Positions 23,883-34,370 of a stretch of DNA of 64,000 nucleotides are shown here, piece after piece; within the stretch, counting starts at the first letter, position 1, and each line of letters starts with the position of its first letter. The notes beneath the pieces are model-generated. The model searched no databases and was not told the DNA's origin. It saw nothing but the letters and a program-made list of their open reading frames with translations. Origin of the DNA: Enterobacter sp. C2 (lineage in GTDB: Bacteria > Pseudomonadota > Gammaproteobacteria > Enterobacterales > Enterobacteriaceae); contig NZ_CP082269.1 in assembly GCF_019880405.1 (NCBI RefSeq), forward strand, positions 2,356,001 through 2,420,000. Reading direction: 5' to 3'. The position numbers were made by a program, and so were the translations under genes.

Positions 23883-23908
23883 AAGAAAGGGGCCGAGGCC
23901 CCTTTCTT
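23883..23908. terminator. bidirectional terminator btuR / rluB
   Basis: AAGAAAGGGGCC and GGCCCCTTTCTT form a long near-perfect stem right after the btuR stop codon, with a U-rich side in both directions. It lies between convergent genes. Confidence 0.8.
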
Positions 23909-24816
23909 TATGCTTTGCTGTTACGCGTGCTGGAGCGGCGATTGCCGCTTGCAGGACGTCCGCTGGCCGGACGCGCGCTGCCGGTCTGGCTATGACGCTT
24001 GACCGCCCGGCGGATCTGATTCGCTTTCAGCCGACGACGATCTTTCTCTACCGCCACCTTGGATTCCGTTTCCGGCGTTAACTCCACCAGCTCGCGCAGA
24101 TAGTTAGTCTGAGCCAGATCCAGTTCGGTATAGCCCCCGCGCGGCAGCCCTTTCGGCAGCAGAATATCACCGTAGCGGACGCGGATAAGACGGCTTACCT
24201 GCACGCCAACGGCTTCCCACAGACGACGAACCTCGCGGTTACGCCCCTCGGTCAGGGTGACGTTATACCACTGGTTGATACCCTCGCCGCCGCTGAACTT
24301 AATAGTTTTAAACGCTGCCGGACCATCTTCCAGCTGCACACCACGGGAGAGATCGCGGATCTTGTTCTCTTCGACCTGACCAAACACGCGCACGGCGTAT
24401 TCGCGCTCGACTTCACGGCTGGGGTGCATCAGGCGGTTAGCCAGCTCACCGTCGGTGGTAAACAGCAGCAGGCCGCAGGTGTTCACGTCCAGACGGCCAA
24501 CGGCGATCCAACGCGCACCGCGCAGTTTCGGCAGACGGTCAAACACCGTCGGACGCCCTTCCGGATCGTTACGGGTGCAGAGTTCACCTTCTGGTTTATA
24601 GTAGGCCAGCACGCGGCAGATCTGCTCAACGGACTCTTTAACTGAGATAAGATGGCCGTCAATACGGATTTTCAGGCCTGGGATAACCTCAACGCGGTCG
24701 CCCAGCGTAGCGATTTTTCCGTCAACGCTGACGCGCCCGGCGGCAATGATCGCTTCGATTTCACGGCGGGAGCCGTGGCCAGCGCGGGCCAGCACTTTTT
24801 GTAATTTTTCGCTCAT
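23908..24816 (-). CDS. rluB: 23S rRNA pseudouridine(2605) synthase
   Basis: RluB makes pseudouridine 2605 in 23S rRNA. The 302 residues consist of an N-terminal S4 RNA-binding domain ([19 protein letters not shown]), the RsuA-type catalytic domain with the active Asp in [14 protein letters not shown], and a basic low-complexity tail ([17 protein letters not shown]) that makes it about 11 residues longer than the E. coli protein. The ATG at 24816 gives MSEKLQKVL; an in-frame extension upstream lacks conservation. Confidence 0.94.
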   Translation of the reverse strand: MSEKLQKVLARAGHGSRREIEAIIAAGRVSVDGKIATLGDRVEVIPGLKIRIDGHLISVKESVEQICRVLAYYKPEGELCTRNDPEGRPTVFDRLPKLRGARWIAVGRLDVNTCGLLLFTTDGELANRLMHPSREVEREYAVRVFGQVEENKIRDLSRGVQLEDGPAAFKTIKFSGGEGINQWYNVTLTEGRNREVRRLWEAVGVQVSRLIRVRYGDILLPKGLPRGGYTELDLAQTNYLRELVELTPETESKVAVEKDRRRLKANQIRRAVKRHSQTGSARPASGRPASGNRRSSTRNSKA

Positions 24817-24957
24817 GGCGGTTCCTTCAGGTGTCGCCTTCACAGGCGTCTGGATAGGTGCAAAGCACACTCTATTTCTTGGGCGCACATACTACACGAA
24901 AATCAAATGAAATACTGTAGCACCCCAGGTTAATTTTTAATCACTGGGGTGTGGTTG

Positions 24958-25551
24958 TCAGATGCAGCGCCCGGTGGCGCAGCCGTAGGCCATGATAAAG
25001 GGAAAGGCGGGGATCATCAGCGGGATCCAGAGCGGGTTTACGCCCCGGGTTTTGTCGTTAATGCTCACAGTGACCGGCGGGTCGAGCTTTATAAACTTAT
25101 CATCCATGACGTAGTTACGTGACAGGCCATAGCTCCCGCTGGCACGGAACGAGACCACCATCGTCTGCGGATCTGAGGTGGCTTTCGCGCCGTAGTCGCG
25201 CACCAGCGCCTCTTTTTGTCCAGGCTGTAACCGATCGGTACGAATAAAGGCGTTGTACTGGGCCTGTACATCACGATTATTGACGTCAAAATTCACCGTC
25301 ATGCCGCGCACCGCATCACCATAGTCACGCTTTAGCACTAACCAGCGATCATAGAGGCGGCGAGTTTCAGCCCCGCTGAAGTCGTAGGTGTGCTCATCTC
25401 CTCGGGCCAGCAGAAAGTTATCCCCAGCCTTGAAGTAGACGATTTTCTCCGTTTCCGGCAGCTGCGGCGAGCTCACGCTACAGCCGATCAGCATAAAAAG
25501 TGCAAGCAACACTCCTGCGGGCAAGACAAGCCTGCCGGTCCCTTTTAACAT
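24958..25551 (-). CDS. putative lipoprotein, function unknown
   Basis: A 197-residue predicted lipoprotein: the signal peptide has lipobox LIGC (Cys24), followed by Ser-Val-Ser, so outer-membrane sorting is plausible. The middle is polar (VYFKAGDNFLLARGDEHTYDF; repeated Tyr/Arg/Asp). The C-terminal 28 residues are strongly hydrophobic (PLWIPLMIPAFPFIMAYG) and end in GCATGRCI. I do not recognise the family. It sits between rluB and yciO, where E. coli K-12 carries yciQ, so it is probably accessory. It reads in the same direction as rluB, about 140 bases upstream of it. Confidence 0.75.
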   Translation of the reverse strand: MLKGTGRLVLPAGVLLALFMLIGCSVSSPQLPETEKIVYFKAGDNFLLARGDEHTYDFSGAETRRLYDRWLVLKRDYGDAVRGMTVNFDVNNRDVQAQYNAFIRTDRLQPGQKEALVRDYGAKATSDPQTMVVSFRASGSYGLSRNYVMDDKFIKLDPPVTVSINDKTRGVNPLWIPLMIPAFPFIMAYGCATGRCI

Positions 25552-25654
25552 CGTGCTGACTCCTATAGGAAGGGGGTCACTACTCCCTTACGTGCAATCT
25601 CTAATTCGACTGTGAAAAAGGCAGTTGACACAATCACTTGTTGATTATCTGCCA

Positions 25655-25984
25655 TTAATCGTACAACCATTTTCCCGCTTTTGCTGATTGAATAAACATA
25701 TCAATAGTGAAATCGGGAACATCCACAGGCTCAGGTTTTTTGAATGGGTTCCAGGAGAATTTAACATCGGGATAGTAAGTTTCAAGATGAAAATTCGACA
25801 TATCGACATTGAACTCCTTCGAAAAGTCTTCAACCAGCTCCTCAACATCATCCTGATCTAACTGCACATCGAAGTGAATGCTTGATTCGGCTGAGTAGGT
25901 ATCGTATTTCTTCTTTCTGAATAGATATGAACCACTACGGATAGTGAACATCTCAATCACTTGTTTTTCAATATCTTTTACCAT
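25655..25984 (-). CDS. DUF1493 family protein
   Basis: A 109-residue acidic soluble protein. The ending (YYPDVKFSWNPFKKPEPVDV...FTIDMFIQSAKAGKWLYD) is the pattern I associate with DUF1493, small enterobacterial proteins of unknown role; an N-terminal acidic block (DQDDVEELVEDFSKEF) resembles acyl-carrier-like small proteins but lacks a clear phosphopantetheine serine motif. The gene is clearly AT-rich beside its neighbours, which suggests transfer. It lies between the lipoprotein gene and yciO, a spot where K-12 differs. Confidence 0.7.
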   Translation of the reverse strand: MVKDIEKQVIEMFTIRSGSYLFRKKKYDTYSAESSIHFDVQLDQDDVEELVEDFSKEFNVDMSNFHLETYYPDVKFSWNPFKKPEPVDVPDFTIDMFIQSAKAGKWLYD

Positions 25985-26055
25985 AGCTTGTCGTTGCCCC
26001 GTGCGATGGTATTTATTCAGTTATTGAGTTGTCGTTGGCCATAGTGGTCAAAATC

Positions 26056-26676
26056 CTACAGGAACGGCTTCACATCGCCCACGCCTTCGCGGATCACTTC
26101 CGGCGCGTCATCGGTGAGATCGACCACCGTGGTAGGCTGCTGTCCGAGATAGCCGCCATGAATGACAAGCTCCACATGCTTTTCAAGACGATCCTTGATC
26201 TCTTCGGGATCGGACTCGGTGAATTCGCTGCCGGGGAGCATCAGCGAAGTAGAGAGCATCGGCTCGCCGAGCGTTTCCAGCAGCGCCAGTGCAATAGGGT
26301 TAGACGGCACGCGCAGGCCGATGGTTTTGCGTTTTTCCTGCAGCAGACGGCGCGGGACCTCTTTTGTACCTTTGAGAATAAAGGTGTAGTTGCCCGGCGT
26401 ATTGTTCTTGATCAGGCGGAATGCCACGTTATCCACAAAAGCATAGGTCGACAGCTCGGAGAGATCCCGGCACATCAGCGTAAAGTTGTGGCCATCCGGC
26501 AGCTGGCGAATGCGCGATATACGCTCCATCGCCCCTTTATCTTCGATTTTACATCCCAGCGCGTAGCCGGAGTCGGTGGGATAGACGATCACCCCACCCT
26601 TACGCACAATCTCCACTGCCTGGTTAATCAGGCGCGGCTGGGGATTATCCGGATGAATATAAAAAAACTGACTCAT
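26056..26676 (-). CDS. yciO: YciO, Sua5/YrdC/YciO-family protein
   Basis: A 206-residue protein of the YrdC/Sua5 superfamily, which makes threonylcarbamoyl-adenylate for tRNA t6A. Nucleotide/threonine-site segments are visible: YPTDSGYALGCKI, SRIRQLPDG, and GLRVPSNPIALALLE. E. coli YciO does not replace TsaC in vivo; its true role is unsettled. Its ATG overlaps the stop of rnm (ATGA), so the two are co-translated. Confidence 0.93.
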   Translation of the reverse strand: MSQFFYIHPDNPQPRLINQAVEIVRKGGVIVYPTDSGYALGCKIEDKGAMERISRIRQLPDGHNFTLMCRDLSELSTYAFVDNVAFRLIKNNTPGNYTFILKGTKEVPRRLLQEKRKTIGLRVPSNPIALALLETLGEPMLSTSLMLPGSEFTESDPEEIKDRLEKHVELVIHGGYLGQQPTTVVDLTDDAPEVIREGVGDVKPFL

Positions 26677-27554
26677 ACTTCCCTCTCATTATTATGTTGA
26701 GGCTGTTCCCAGAGCTGCCATACCGCTTCTACGCCTGCGGGCAGCCACAGTTTGCGACCCAGTTCGATCCACGGGCAGGGCTGGTGAAAATCCGATCCCT
26801 GCGACGCCATAAGACCAAACTGTTGCGCATACGCAGCAAGCTGGGTGCGCTCGTTGGGCGCCTGCTGGCATTGCGCGACTTCCATCGCATCACCGCCCTG
26901 TTCGGCAAAGTGTGCCAGCAGTCTTTTCAGCCATTTAGCGCTAAGATCGTAGCGCCCAGGATGGGCCACTACCGCTTTGCCGCCAGAATGATGAATCACA
27001 TCAATAGCTTGTTTTATTGTACACCACTGGGGCGGAACGTATCCGGTTTTACCACGCGCAAGATACTTTTTAAACACGCCCGCCACGTCACTGGCTTTGC
27101 CGCTCTCAATGAGGAAACGAGCAAAGTGGCCACGGGTCACCGCCCCGCAGTTAGCCAGGCGCAGCGCCCCCTCCCACGCACCGGGAATATGCGCCTTTTC
27201 GAGGCGCTCGCCAATCTGCATGGCGCGTGCCTGGCGACGGGCTTTCTGCTCTTCAAGCAGCGTCACCATTGCCGGATGCTCAATGTCGATGTTAAGGCCG
27301 ACAATATGGATCTCGTGGTTTTCCCAGAGGGTAGAGATCTCCACGCCGTTAATCAGCGTCAGGTTCAGGCCTGCGCGCGCAATCTCCGCCCGGGCTGCGG
27401 GAATAGCTGAGGTCGTATCATGATCGGTGATAGCCAGCGTACCCACACGCATCTCAACTGCGCGATGAACTAATTCTTCCGGGGAGAGCAAACCGTCTGA
27501 GGCCTGAGTGTGAGAGTGAAGGTCGTAAATAATGGCGTAATTCGTGTCGCTCAA
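26673..27554 (-). CDS. rnm: RNase AM (YciV/TrpH), PHP-domain 5'-3' exoribonuclease
   Basis: A PHP-domain metal-dependent phosphoesterase; E. coli RNase AM trims 5' ends of rRNAs and removes short 5' RNA segments, and the family also hydrolyses 3',5'-nucleotide bisphosphates. The 293 residues show PHP motifs DLHSHTQASDG, ITDHDTTSA, HPGRYDLS and GSDFHQPCPW. The start is TTG at 27554, which gives the conserved MSDTNYAIIYDLH. It is divergent from the trp operon and first in the rnm-yciO unit. Confidence 0.93.
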   Translation of the reverse strand: MSDTNYAIIYDLHSHTQASDGLLSPEELVHRAVEMRVGTLAITDHDTTSAIPAARAEIARAGLNLTLINGVEISTLWENHEIHIVGLNIDIEHPAMVTLLEEQKARRQARAMQIGERLEKAHIPGAWEGALRLANCGAVTRGHFARFLIESGKASDVAGVFKKYLARGKTGYVPPQWCTIKQAIDVIHHSGGKAVVAHPGRYDLSAKWLKRLLAHFAEQGGDAMEVAQCQQAPNERTQLAAYAQQFGLMASQGSDFHQPCPWIELGRKLWLPAGVEAVWQLWEQPQHNNEREV

Positions 27555-27627
27555 AGCGGCTCCAGTAGGGTATATCTCATTTAGGACTCTATCATAACGG
27601 TTAAGGCGCGAATTCTGAAATCAGGGG

Positions 27628-27663
27628 TTGACTTTATTCTCCTGAACCAGTTAACTAGTACGC
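27628..27663 (+). promoter_or_regulatory. trp promoter and TrpR operator
   Basis: -35 TTGACT (27628-27633), 17-base spacer, -10 TTAACT (27651-27656). The operator palindrome CCAGTTAACTAG (27647-27658), flanked by GAA and TACGC, overlaps the -10, as in E. coli; one arm differs from the perfect CTAGTTAACTAG by one base. TrpR with tryptophan would block RNA polymerase here. Confidence 0.9.
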
Positions 27664-27689
27664 AAGTTCACACAACGAGGTATCTGAAA

Positions 27690-27734
27690 ATGTTCAAACA
27701 TTCTACGCTTATCCGCTGGTGGCACTCCTCCTGA
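27690..27734 (+). CDS. trpL: trp operon leader peptide TrpL
   Basis: A 14-residue leader peptide, MFKHSTLIRWWHSS, with tandem Trp codons at positions 10-11. The length and Trp positions equal E. coli TrpL, but most other residues differ. Ribosome stalling at the two UGG codons when charged tRNA-Trp is scarce favours the antiterminator. The ribosome-binding site is a modest CGAGG. Confidence 0.9.
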   Translation: MFKHSTLIRWWHSS

Positions 27735-27780
27735 AAACGGGCGGTGAGCGAGCGTTTGCCTCAAGCAGACAGATACCCCG

Positions 27781-27807
27781 GCCCGCCAACTGAGCGGGCT
27801 TTTTTTT
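27781..27807 (+). terminator. trp attenuator (3:4 hairpin)
   Basis: GCCCGC (27781-27786) pairs with GCGGGC (27794-27799) and is followed by eight T residues. It lies between trpL and trpE and is the regulated intrinsic terminator. Upstream segments between 27719 and 27780 would supply the 1:2 and 2:3 pairings. Confidence 0.92.
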
Positions 27808-27837
27808 GAATAGAATAACGATCGGATGAGAATGACT

Positions 27838-29400
27838 ATGCCAATGCCAAAACCTGCACTACAGCTTCTCACAGACCACGCCGCGTACCGGGAGAACCCG
27901 ACCGCCCTGTTTCATCAGCTGTGCGCGGATCGTCCGGCAACGCTGCTGCTGGAATCCGCCGATATCGACAGCAAGGACGATCTCAAGAGCCTGCTGCTGG
28001 TCGACAGCGCGCTACGCATTACCGCGTTTGGTGACACTGTCACTATTCAGGCATTGACGACTAACGGCGCATCGCTCCTGCCGCTGCTGGATGCCGCCCT
28101 GCCCGCTGGCGTAGAGAACATCGCCCGTCCGGATGGTCGCGTTCTGCACTATCCGCCGGTAAGCAACCTGCTGGACGAAGACGCCCGCCTCTGCTCTCTG
28201 TCCGTTTTTGATACCTTTCGCCTGCTCCAGGAGCTGGTTACCGTTCCGGCCGAAGAGCGTGAGGCGATGTTCTTTGGCGGCCTCTTCGCCTATGACCTGG
28301 TAGCCGGTTTTGAGGATCTCCCTGCGCTTGCACAGGAGAATGGCTGCCCGGACTTCTGTTTCTACCTGGCCGAAACGCTGCTGGTTATCGATCACCAGCA
28401 GCAGCAAACCCGCATCCAGGCAAGCCTTTTCACTCCTTCCGACGCCGAACAGCAGCGCCTGACCCAACGCATTGCCGAACTGCGTCAGCAGCTCAGCCTG
28501 CCTCCCGCACCGCTGCCGGTAGAGACGGTGGCGTCTATGCGCTGCGAATGCAACCAGAGCGACGAGGAGTTTGGGGCGGTAGTACGCGAGATGCAAAAAG
28601 CCATCCGCGCCGGAGAGATCTTCCAGGTTGTGCCGTCCCGCCGCTTCTCCCTGCCCTGCCCATCACCGCTGGCAGCCTACGACGTGCTGAAGAAGAGCAA
28701 CCCGAGTCCCTACATGTTCTTTATGCAGGATAACGACTTTACCCTGTTCGGCGCGTCGCCTGAGAGCTCGCTGAAGTATGATGCGCAGTCTCGCCAGATT
28801 GAGATCTACCCGATTGCCGGAACGCGTCCGCGCGGCCGCCGGGCCGACGGTTCGCTGGATCGCGATCTCGACAGCCGCATCGAGCTGGAGATGCGTACCG
28901 ACCATAAAGAGCTCTCCGAACACCTGATGCTGGTTGACCTCGCCCGCAACGATCTGGCCCGCATCTGCACGCCGGGCAGCCGCTACGTTGCCGACCTGAC
29001 CAAGGTTGATCGCTACTCATTTGTGATGCATCTGGTCTCCCGCGTGGTGGGCGAGCTGCGCAACGATCTCGATGTCCTCCACGCCTACCGGGCGTGCATG
29101 AATATGGGCACCCTGAGCGGTGCGCCAAAGGTCCGCGCCATGCAGCTTATCGCTCAGGCGGAAGGCACCCGTCGCGGCAGCTACGGCGGCGCAGTGGGCT
29201 ACTTCACTGCCCACGGCGATTTGGATACTTGCATTGTGATCCGCTCCGCCTACGTTGAAAACGGTGTCGCCACCGTTCAGGCAGGTGCGGGCGTGGTGCT
29301 GGACTCTGTTCCGCAGTCTGAAGCCGATGAAACCCGCAACAAAGCTCGCGCGGTCCTGCGCGCCATTGCCACCGCACACCACGCTCAGGAGACGTTCTGA
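27838..29400 (+). CDS. trpE: anthranilate synthase component I
   Basis: With TrpG converts chorismate and glutamine to anthranilate; feedback-inhibited by tryptophan. The 520 residues equal E. coli TrpE. An LLES feedback-site segment is at the N-terminus, and the catalytic chorismate-binding region includes [14 protein letters not shown] and [14 protein letters not shown]. Several ATGs cluster at the start; 27838 ([11 protein letters not shown]) aligns with the E. coli N-terminus. Its stop overlaps the trpD start (TGATG), giving translational coupling. Confidence 0.97.
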   Translation: MPMPKPALQLLTDHAAYRENPTALFHQLCADRPATLLLESADIDSKDDLKSLLLVDSALRITAFGDTVTIQALTTNGASLLPLLDAALPAGVENIARPDGRVLHYPPVSNLLDEDARLCSLSVFDTFRLLQELVTVPAEEREAMFFGGLFAYDLVAGFEDLPALAQENGCPDFCFYLAETLLVIDHQQQQTRIQASLFTPSDAEQQRLTQRIAELRQQLSLPPAPLPVETVASMRCECNQSDEEFGAVVREMQKAIRAGEIFQVVPSRRFSLPCPSPLAAYDVLKKSNPSPYMFFMQDNDFTLFGASPESSLKYDAQSRQIEIYPIAGTRPRGRRADGSLDRDLDSRIELEMRTDHKELSEHLMLVDLARNDLARICTPGSRYVADLTKVDRYSFVMHLVSRVVGELRNDLDVLHAYRACMNMGTLSGAPKVRAMQLIAQAEGTRRGSYGGAVGYFTAHGDLDTCIVIRSAYVENGVATVQAGAGVVLDSVPQSEADETRNKARAVLRAIATAHHAQETF

Positions 29401-30995
29401 TGGCTGACATTCTGCTGCTCGATAATATCGACTCGTTTACCTATAACCTTGCCGATCAGCTGCGCGCCAGCGGTCACAACGTAGTGATCTACCGCAACCA
29501 TGTTCCTGCCCAGACGCTGATTGACCGCCTGGCGACCATGGAGAACCCGGTTCTGATGCTCTCTCCAGGCCCTGGGGCCCCCTCCGAGGCGGGCTGTATG
29601 CCTGAGCTGTTAACCCGCATGCGCGGCAAGCTGCCGATCATTGGTATCTGTCTCGGCCATCAGGCGATTGTTGAAGCCTACGGCGGGTACGTCGGCCAGG
29701 CCGGAGAGATCCTGCATGGTAAAGCCTCAAACATTGAACACGACGGCCAGGCGATGTTCGCCGGGCTGAGCAACCCGCTGCCGGTGGCGCGCTATCATTC
29801 ACTGGTGGGCAGCAACGTGCCCGCCGGGCTGACCATCAATGCGCATTTCAACGGCATGGTGATGGCGGTGCGCCACGATGTCGATCGCGTCTGCGGCTTC
29901 CAGTTTCACCCGGAGTCCATTCTGACCACCCAGGGCGCACGCCTGCTGGAGCAGACCCTGGCCTGGGCGCAGCAGAAGCTGGAGCAGAGCAATACCCTGC
30001 AACCGATCCTGGAGAAACTCTATCAGGCTCAGACCCTGAGCCAGCAGGAGAGCCACCAGCTCTTCTCGGCGGTGGTGCGCGGCGAGCTGAAGCCAGAGCA
30101 GCTGGCGGCGGCCCTGGTCAGCATGAAGATCCGCGGCGAGCATCCAAATGAGATCGCCGGGGCGGCCACCGCCCTGCTGGAGAACGCAGCGCCCTTCCCG
30201 CGCCCGGACTATGCCTTTGCCGATATCGTTGGCACCGGCGGCGACGGCAGCAACAGCATCAATATCTCCACCGCCAGCGCCTTTGTCGCCGCAGCCTGCG
30301 GCCTGAAGGTGGCGAAGCACGGCAACCGCAGCGTTTCAAGCCGCTCCGGCTCGTCGGATCTGCTGGCGGCGTTTGGCATCAATCTCGATATGAACGCGGA
30401 TAAGTCCCGAACCGCGCTGGACGAGCTAGGGGTCTGCTTCCTCTTTGCGCCGAAGTACCACACCGGGTTCCGCCATGCGATGCCCGTACGCCAGCAGCTC
30501 AAGACTCGCACCCTGTTCAACGTGCTGGGGCCGCTGATTAACCCGGCCCACCCACCGCTGGCGCTGATTGGCGTCTACAGCCCGGAACTGGTGCTGCCGA
30601 TTGCCGAAACGCTGCGCGTACTGGGCTACCGGCGGGCGGCGGTAGTGCACAGCGGCGGCATGGACGAAGTCTCTCTGCACGCCCCGACGCTGGTTGCCGA
30701 GCTGAACAACGGCGATATCAGCAGCTATCAGCTGGAGGCCGCCGACTTTGGCCTCACGCCGTATCGCCAGGAGGCGCTGGCTGGCGGCACTCCGGAAGAA
30801 AACCGTGACATTCTGACGCGCTTACTACAAGGTAAAGGTGAAGCCGCCCACGAGGCCGCCGTCGCGGCAAACGTGGCGATGCTGATGCGCCTGCATGGAG
30901 AAGAGAATTTGCAGGCCAACGCGCAAAAGGTTCTGGACGTACTACGCAGCGGTGCTGCCTATGACAAAGTCACCGCGCTTGCGGCAAGAGGATAA
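29400..30995 (+). CDS. trpD: bifunctional anthranilate synthase component II / anthranilate phosphoribosyltransferase
   Basis: The fused TrpG-TrpD protein of enterics, 531 residues. N-terminal glutamine amidotransferase (about 1-195) with nucleophile Cys84 in GICLGHQ and FHPESI; C-terminal phosphoribosyltransferase (about 203-531) with [14 protein letters not shown] and [15 protein letters not shown]. It supplies ammonia to TrpE and then makes phosphoribosylanthranilate. A 1-base stop/start overlap with trpE and a 3-base gap to trpC keep it within the operon. Confidence 0.97.
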   Translation: MADILLLDNIDSFTYNLADQLRASGHNVVIYRNHVPAQTLIDRLATMENPVLMLSPGPGAPSEAGCMPELLTRMRGKLPIIGICLGHQAIVEAYGGYVGQAGEILHGKASNIEHDGQAMFAGLSNPLPVARYHSLVGSNVPAGLTINAHFNGMVMAVRHDVDRVCGFQFHPESILTTQGARLLEQTLAWAQQKLEQSNTLQPILEKLYQAQTLSQQESHQLFSAVVRGELKPEQLAAALVSMKIRGEHPNEIAGAATALLENAAPFPRPDYAFADIVGTGGDGSNSINISTASAFVAAACGLKVAKHGNRSVSSRSGSSDLLAAFGINLDMNADKSRTALDELGVCFLFAPKYHTGFRHAMPVRQQLKTRTLFNVLGPLINPAHPPLALIGVYSPELVLPIAETLRVLGYRRAAVVHSGGMDEVSLHAPTLVAELNNGDISSYQLEAADFGLTPYRQEALAGGTPEENRDILTRLLQGKGEAAHEAAVAANVAMLMRLHGEENLQANAQKVLDVLRSGAAYDKVTALAARG

Positions 30996-30998
30996 GTA

Positions 30999-32357
30999 AT
31001 GGAAACCGTTTTAGCGAAAATCGTCGCAGATAAGGCGATTTGGGTCGCCGCCCGAAAACAGCAGCAGCCGCTGGCCAGTTTTCAAGGCGATATTGTGCCC
31101 GCCACGCGCAGCTTTTACGACGCTTTGCAGGGCGCGCGCACGGCATTTATTCTCGAATGTAAAAAGGCTTCGCCGTCAAAAGGCGTGATCCGCGATGACT
31201 TCGATCCTGTGCGGATCGCCAACATCTATAAGCACCATGCATCGGCCATCTCTGTGCTGACGGATGAGAAATATTTCCAGGGCAGCTTCGATTTTCTGCC
31301 ACTGGTGAGCGCTGCCGCGCCGCAGCCGATCCTGTGTAAGGATTTTATTATCGAGGCCTACCAGATTTACCTGGCGCGCTACTACCAGGCGGACGCCTGC
31401 CTGCTGATGCTCTCGGTGCTCAATGACGATGAATATCGCCAGCTCGCCGCCGTGGCCCACAGCCTGAAGATGGGCGTGCTGACCGAAGTGAGTAATGAAG
31501 AGGAGCTGGAGCGCGCTATCGTCCTCGGAGCTAAGGTGGTAGGTATCAACAACCGCGACCTGCGCGATCTCTCTATCGATCTCAACCGCACCCGCCAGCT
31601 GGCACCTCGCCTTGGCGCGGGCGTTACGGTAATCAGCGAGTCGGGGATTAACACCTATGCCCAGGTGCGCGATCTGAGCCGTTTCGCCAACGGCTTTTTA
31701 ATCGGATCGGCGCTGATGGAGCAGGACGATCTCGACGCCGCCATCAAGCGCGTGCTGCTGGGCGAGAATAAAGTCTGCGGGCTGACGCGTCCCGAGGATG
31801 CGCAGGCCGCGTTTGAAGCCGGAGCGCTCTTCGGCGGGCTGATCTTCGTTCCTGAATCTCCGCGCTGCGTGAGCGATGCCCAGGCCGATGCGGTGATTGC
31901 CGCAGCGCCCCTGCGCTACGTAGGCGTCTTCCGTAACGCATCCGTCGAAGCAGTGGTCGAGAAGGCAGAACGGTTTCAGCTTGCTGCCGTCCAGCTGCAC
32001 GGAGCAGAGGATCAGGCCTATATTGATGCGTTACGCACCGCGCTGCCGGCCAGCGTCGCCATCTGGAAAGCGCTGAGCGTCAGCGATACGCTCCCGGCCC
32101 GTAATTTCAACCACGTTGACCGCTATCTGTTTGATAACGGCCAGGGCGGCACCGGCCAGCGTTTTGACTGGTCCCTGCTGGCCGGAGAGACGCTGGACAA
32201 CGTGATGCTGGCCGGTGGCCTCGGCGCAGATAACTGCGTCACGGCGGCGCAGGCGGGCTGTGCCGGACTCGATTTTAATTCAGGTGTGGAATCTGAACCG
32301 GGTATTAAAGATGCCAGCAAGCTGGCCTCGGTTTTCCGTACCCTGCGTGCCTATTAA
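30999..32357 (+). CDS. trpC: bifunctional indole-3-glycerol-phosphate synthase / phosphoribosylanthranilate isomerase
   Basis: The fused TrpC-TrpF enzyme, 452 residues, two TIM barrels. The N-terminal indoleglycerol-phosphate synthase (about 1-255) contains [23 protein letters not shown] and VISESGI. The C-terminal isomerase (about 256-452) begins near [14 protein letters not shown] and ends with [15 protein letters not shown]. It follows trpD by 3 bases. Confidence 0.97.
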   Translation: METVLAKIVADKAIWVAARKQQQPLASFQGDIVPATRSFYDALQGARTAFILECKKASPSKGVIRDDFDPVRIANIYKHHASAISVLTDEKYFQGSFDFLPLVSAAAPQPILCKDFIIEAYQIYLARYYQADACLLMLSVLNDDEYRQLAAVAHSLKMGVLTEVSNEEELERAIVLGAKVVGINNRDLRDLSIDLNRTRQLAPRLGAGVTVISESGINTYAQVRDLSRFANGFLIGSALMEQDDLDAAIKRVLLGENKVCGLTRPEDAQAAFEAGALFGGLIFVPESPRCVSDAQADAVIAAAPLRYVGVFRNASVEAVVEKAERFQLAAVQLHGAEDQAYIDALRTALPASVAIWKALSVSDTLPARNFNHVDRYLFDNGQGGTGQRFDWSLLAGETLDNVMLAGGLGADNCVTAAQAGCAGLDFNSGVESEPGIKDASKLASVFRTLRAY

Positions 32358-32367
32358 GGAATCTGTA

Positions 32368-33561
32368 ATGACAACTTTGCTCAATCCCTACTTCGGTGAA
32401 TTCGGCGGCATGTACGTTCCGCAAATTTTAATGCCCGCCCTGCGCCAGCTGGAAGAGGCCTTTGTCAGTGCTCAGAAGGATCCGGCGTTTCAGGCCCAGT
32501 TTAGCGATCTGCTGAAAAACTATGCGGGGCGTCCGACTGCGCTCACGAAATGCCAGAACCTGACCGCCGGAACCAAAACCACGCTCTATCTTAAGCGTGA
32601 AGATCTGCTTCACGGTGGCGCGCACAAAACTAACCAGGTGCTGGGCCAGGCGCTGCTTGCCAAGCGCATGGGTAAAACCGAGATCATTGCTGAGACCGGC
32701 GCGGGCCAGCACGGCGTCGCCTCCGCGCTCGCCAGCGCCCTGCTCGGCCTGAAATGCCGTATCTACATGGGTGCCAAGGACGTGGAGCGTCAGTCGCCGA
32801 ACGTGTTCCGCATGCGCCTGATGGGTGCAGAGGTGATCCCGGTCTATAGCGGCTCGGCTACCCTGAAGGATGCCTGCAACGAAGCGCTGCGTGACTGGTC
32901 TGGCAGCTACGACACTGCCCACTATATGCTCGGCACGGCGGCAGGCCCGCATCCGTTCCCGACTATTGTGCGTGAGTTCCAGCGCATGATTGGCGAAGAG
33001 ACCAAAGCGCAGATCCTCGAAAAAGAGGGTCGTCTGCCGGATGCGGTGATCGCCTGCGTCGGCGGCGGCTCTAACGCCATCGGCATGTTTGCTGACTTTA
33101 TTGAAGAGAGCAGCGTGGGTTTAATCGGCGTCGAGCCGGCGGGCCACGGGATTGAGACCGGCGAGCATGGCGCGCCGCTGAAGCATGGCCGGGTGGGTAT
33201 CTACTTCGGCATGAAGTCACCGATGATGCAAACCGATGACGGTCAGATTGAGGAGTCCTACTCTATCTCTGCCGGACTCGATTTCCCGTCCGTGGGGCCG
33301 CAGCACGCGCATCTGAACAGCATCGGACGTGCGGATTACGTCTCGATTACCGATGATGAAGCCCTGGCGGCGTTCAAACTGCTGTGCCGTAGCGAAGGGA
33401 TCATTCCGGCGCTGGAGTCCTCGCATGCGCTGGCCCATGCGCTGAAGATGATGCGCGAAAACCCGGAAAAAGAGCAGCTGCTGGTGGTTAACCTCTCTGG
33501 CCGCGGCGACAAAGACATCTTTACGGTTCACGATATTTTAAAAGCACGAGGGGAGATGTGA
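32368..33561 (+). CDS. trpB: tryptophan synthase beta chain
   Basis: A PLP enzyme condensing indole with serine. The 397 residues equal E. coli TrpB; Lys87 in GGAHKTNQ binds PLP and the phosphate loop is [10 protein letters not shown]. The ATG at 32368 follows AAGGAATC; the frame is open further upstream inside trpC but is not conserved there. It overlaps trpA by one base (TGATG). Confidence 0.98.
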   Translation: MTTLLNPYFGEFGGMYVPQILMPALRQLEEAFVSAQKDPAFQAQFSDLLKNYAGRPTALTKCQNLTAGTKTTLYLKREDLLHGGAHKTNQVLGQALLAKRMGKTEIIAETGAGQHGVASALASALLGLKCRIYMGAKDVERQSPNVFRMRLMGAEVIPVYSGSATLKDACNEALRDWSGSYDTAHYMLGTAAGPHPFPTIVREFQRMIGEETKAQILEKEGRLPDAVIACVGGGSNAIGMFADFIEESSVGLIGVEPAGHGIETGEHGAPLKHGRVGIYFGMKSPMMQTDDGQIEESYSISAGLDFPSVGPQHAHLNSIGRADYVSITDDEALAAFKLLCRSEGIIPALESSHALAHALKMMRENPEKEQLLVVNLSGRGDKDIFTVHDILKARGEM

Positions 33562-34370
33562 TGGAACGTTATGAGCAGCTGTTTACGCGCCTGCAGGAGC
33601 GCAAGGAGGGAGCGTTTGTTCCCTTTGTTACCCTGGGCGATCCCTCTCCCGAACAGTCGCTAAAGATTATCGATGCGCTGATTGAGGGCGGTGCCGACGC
33701 GCTGGAGTTAGGGATCCCCTTCTCCGATCCGCTGGCCGACGGTCCCACTATCCAGAATGCCACTCTGCGCGCTTTTGCCGCAGGTACCACGCCCGCCCAG
33801 TGCTTTGAGATGCTGGCTGCCGTGCGCCAGAAGCACCCGACTATCCCTATCGGCCTGCTGATGTACGCCAACCTGGTATTCAGCCAGGGTATTGATGAGT
33901 TCTACGCTAAGTGCGAAAAAGCGGGCGTTGATTCAGTGCTGGTGGCGGATGTGCCGGTGGAAGAGTCAGCCCCGTTCCGTCAGGCGGCGATGCGCCATAA
34001 CGTTGCGCCGATCTTTATCTGCCCGCCGAACGCCGATGACGATCTGCTGCGTCAGATTGCCTCCTATGGACGAGGCTACACCTACCTGCTCTCACGCGCC
34101 GGGGTAACTGGCGCAGAGAACAGCGTGGCCCTGCCGCTACAACATCTGGTCGCGAAGCTGGCTGAGTACAATGCCGCCCCGCCGCTGCAGGGCTTTGGTA
34201 TCTCGACGCCGGAGCAGGTGAAAACCTCGCTGGAGGCAGGCGCAGCCGGGGCAATTTCCGGCTCCGCCATCGTTAAGATTATTGAGAATAACCTTGATAA
34301 GCCCGTTAAGATGCTGACCGAGCTGAGGGAGTTTGTACAGGGTCTAAAAGCGGCGACGCTGATGGGTTAA
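33561..34370 (+). CDS. trpA: tryptophan synthase alpha chain
   Basis: Cleaves indole-3-glycerol phosphate and channels indole to TrpB. The 269 residues form a TIM barrel with catalytic Glu49 (ALEL) and Asp60 (FSDPLAD). The start overlaps the trpB stop. The last 65 bases are also covered, on the opposite strand, by the end of the acyltransferase gene, so the trp operon here ends against an antisense gene. Confidence 0.97.
   Translation: MERYEQLFTRLQERKEGAFVPFVTLGDPSPEQSLKIIDALIEGGADALELGIPFSDPLADGPTIQNATLRAFAAGTTPAQCFEMLAAVRQKHPTIPIGLLMYANLVFSQGIDEFYAKCEKAGVDSVLVADVPVEESAPFRQAAMRHNVAPIFICPPNADDDLLRQIASYGRGYTYLLSRAGVTGAENSVALPLQHLVAKLAEYNAAPPLQGFGISTPEQVKTSLEAGAAGAISGSAIVKIIENNLDKPVKMLTELREFVQGLKAATLMG

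Noticed and set aside
26029-26700. 223-codon plus-strand frame across yciO
   Set aside because: Antisense shadow of yciO, which is clearly real.
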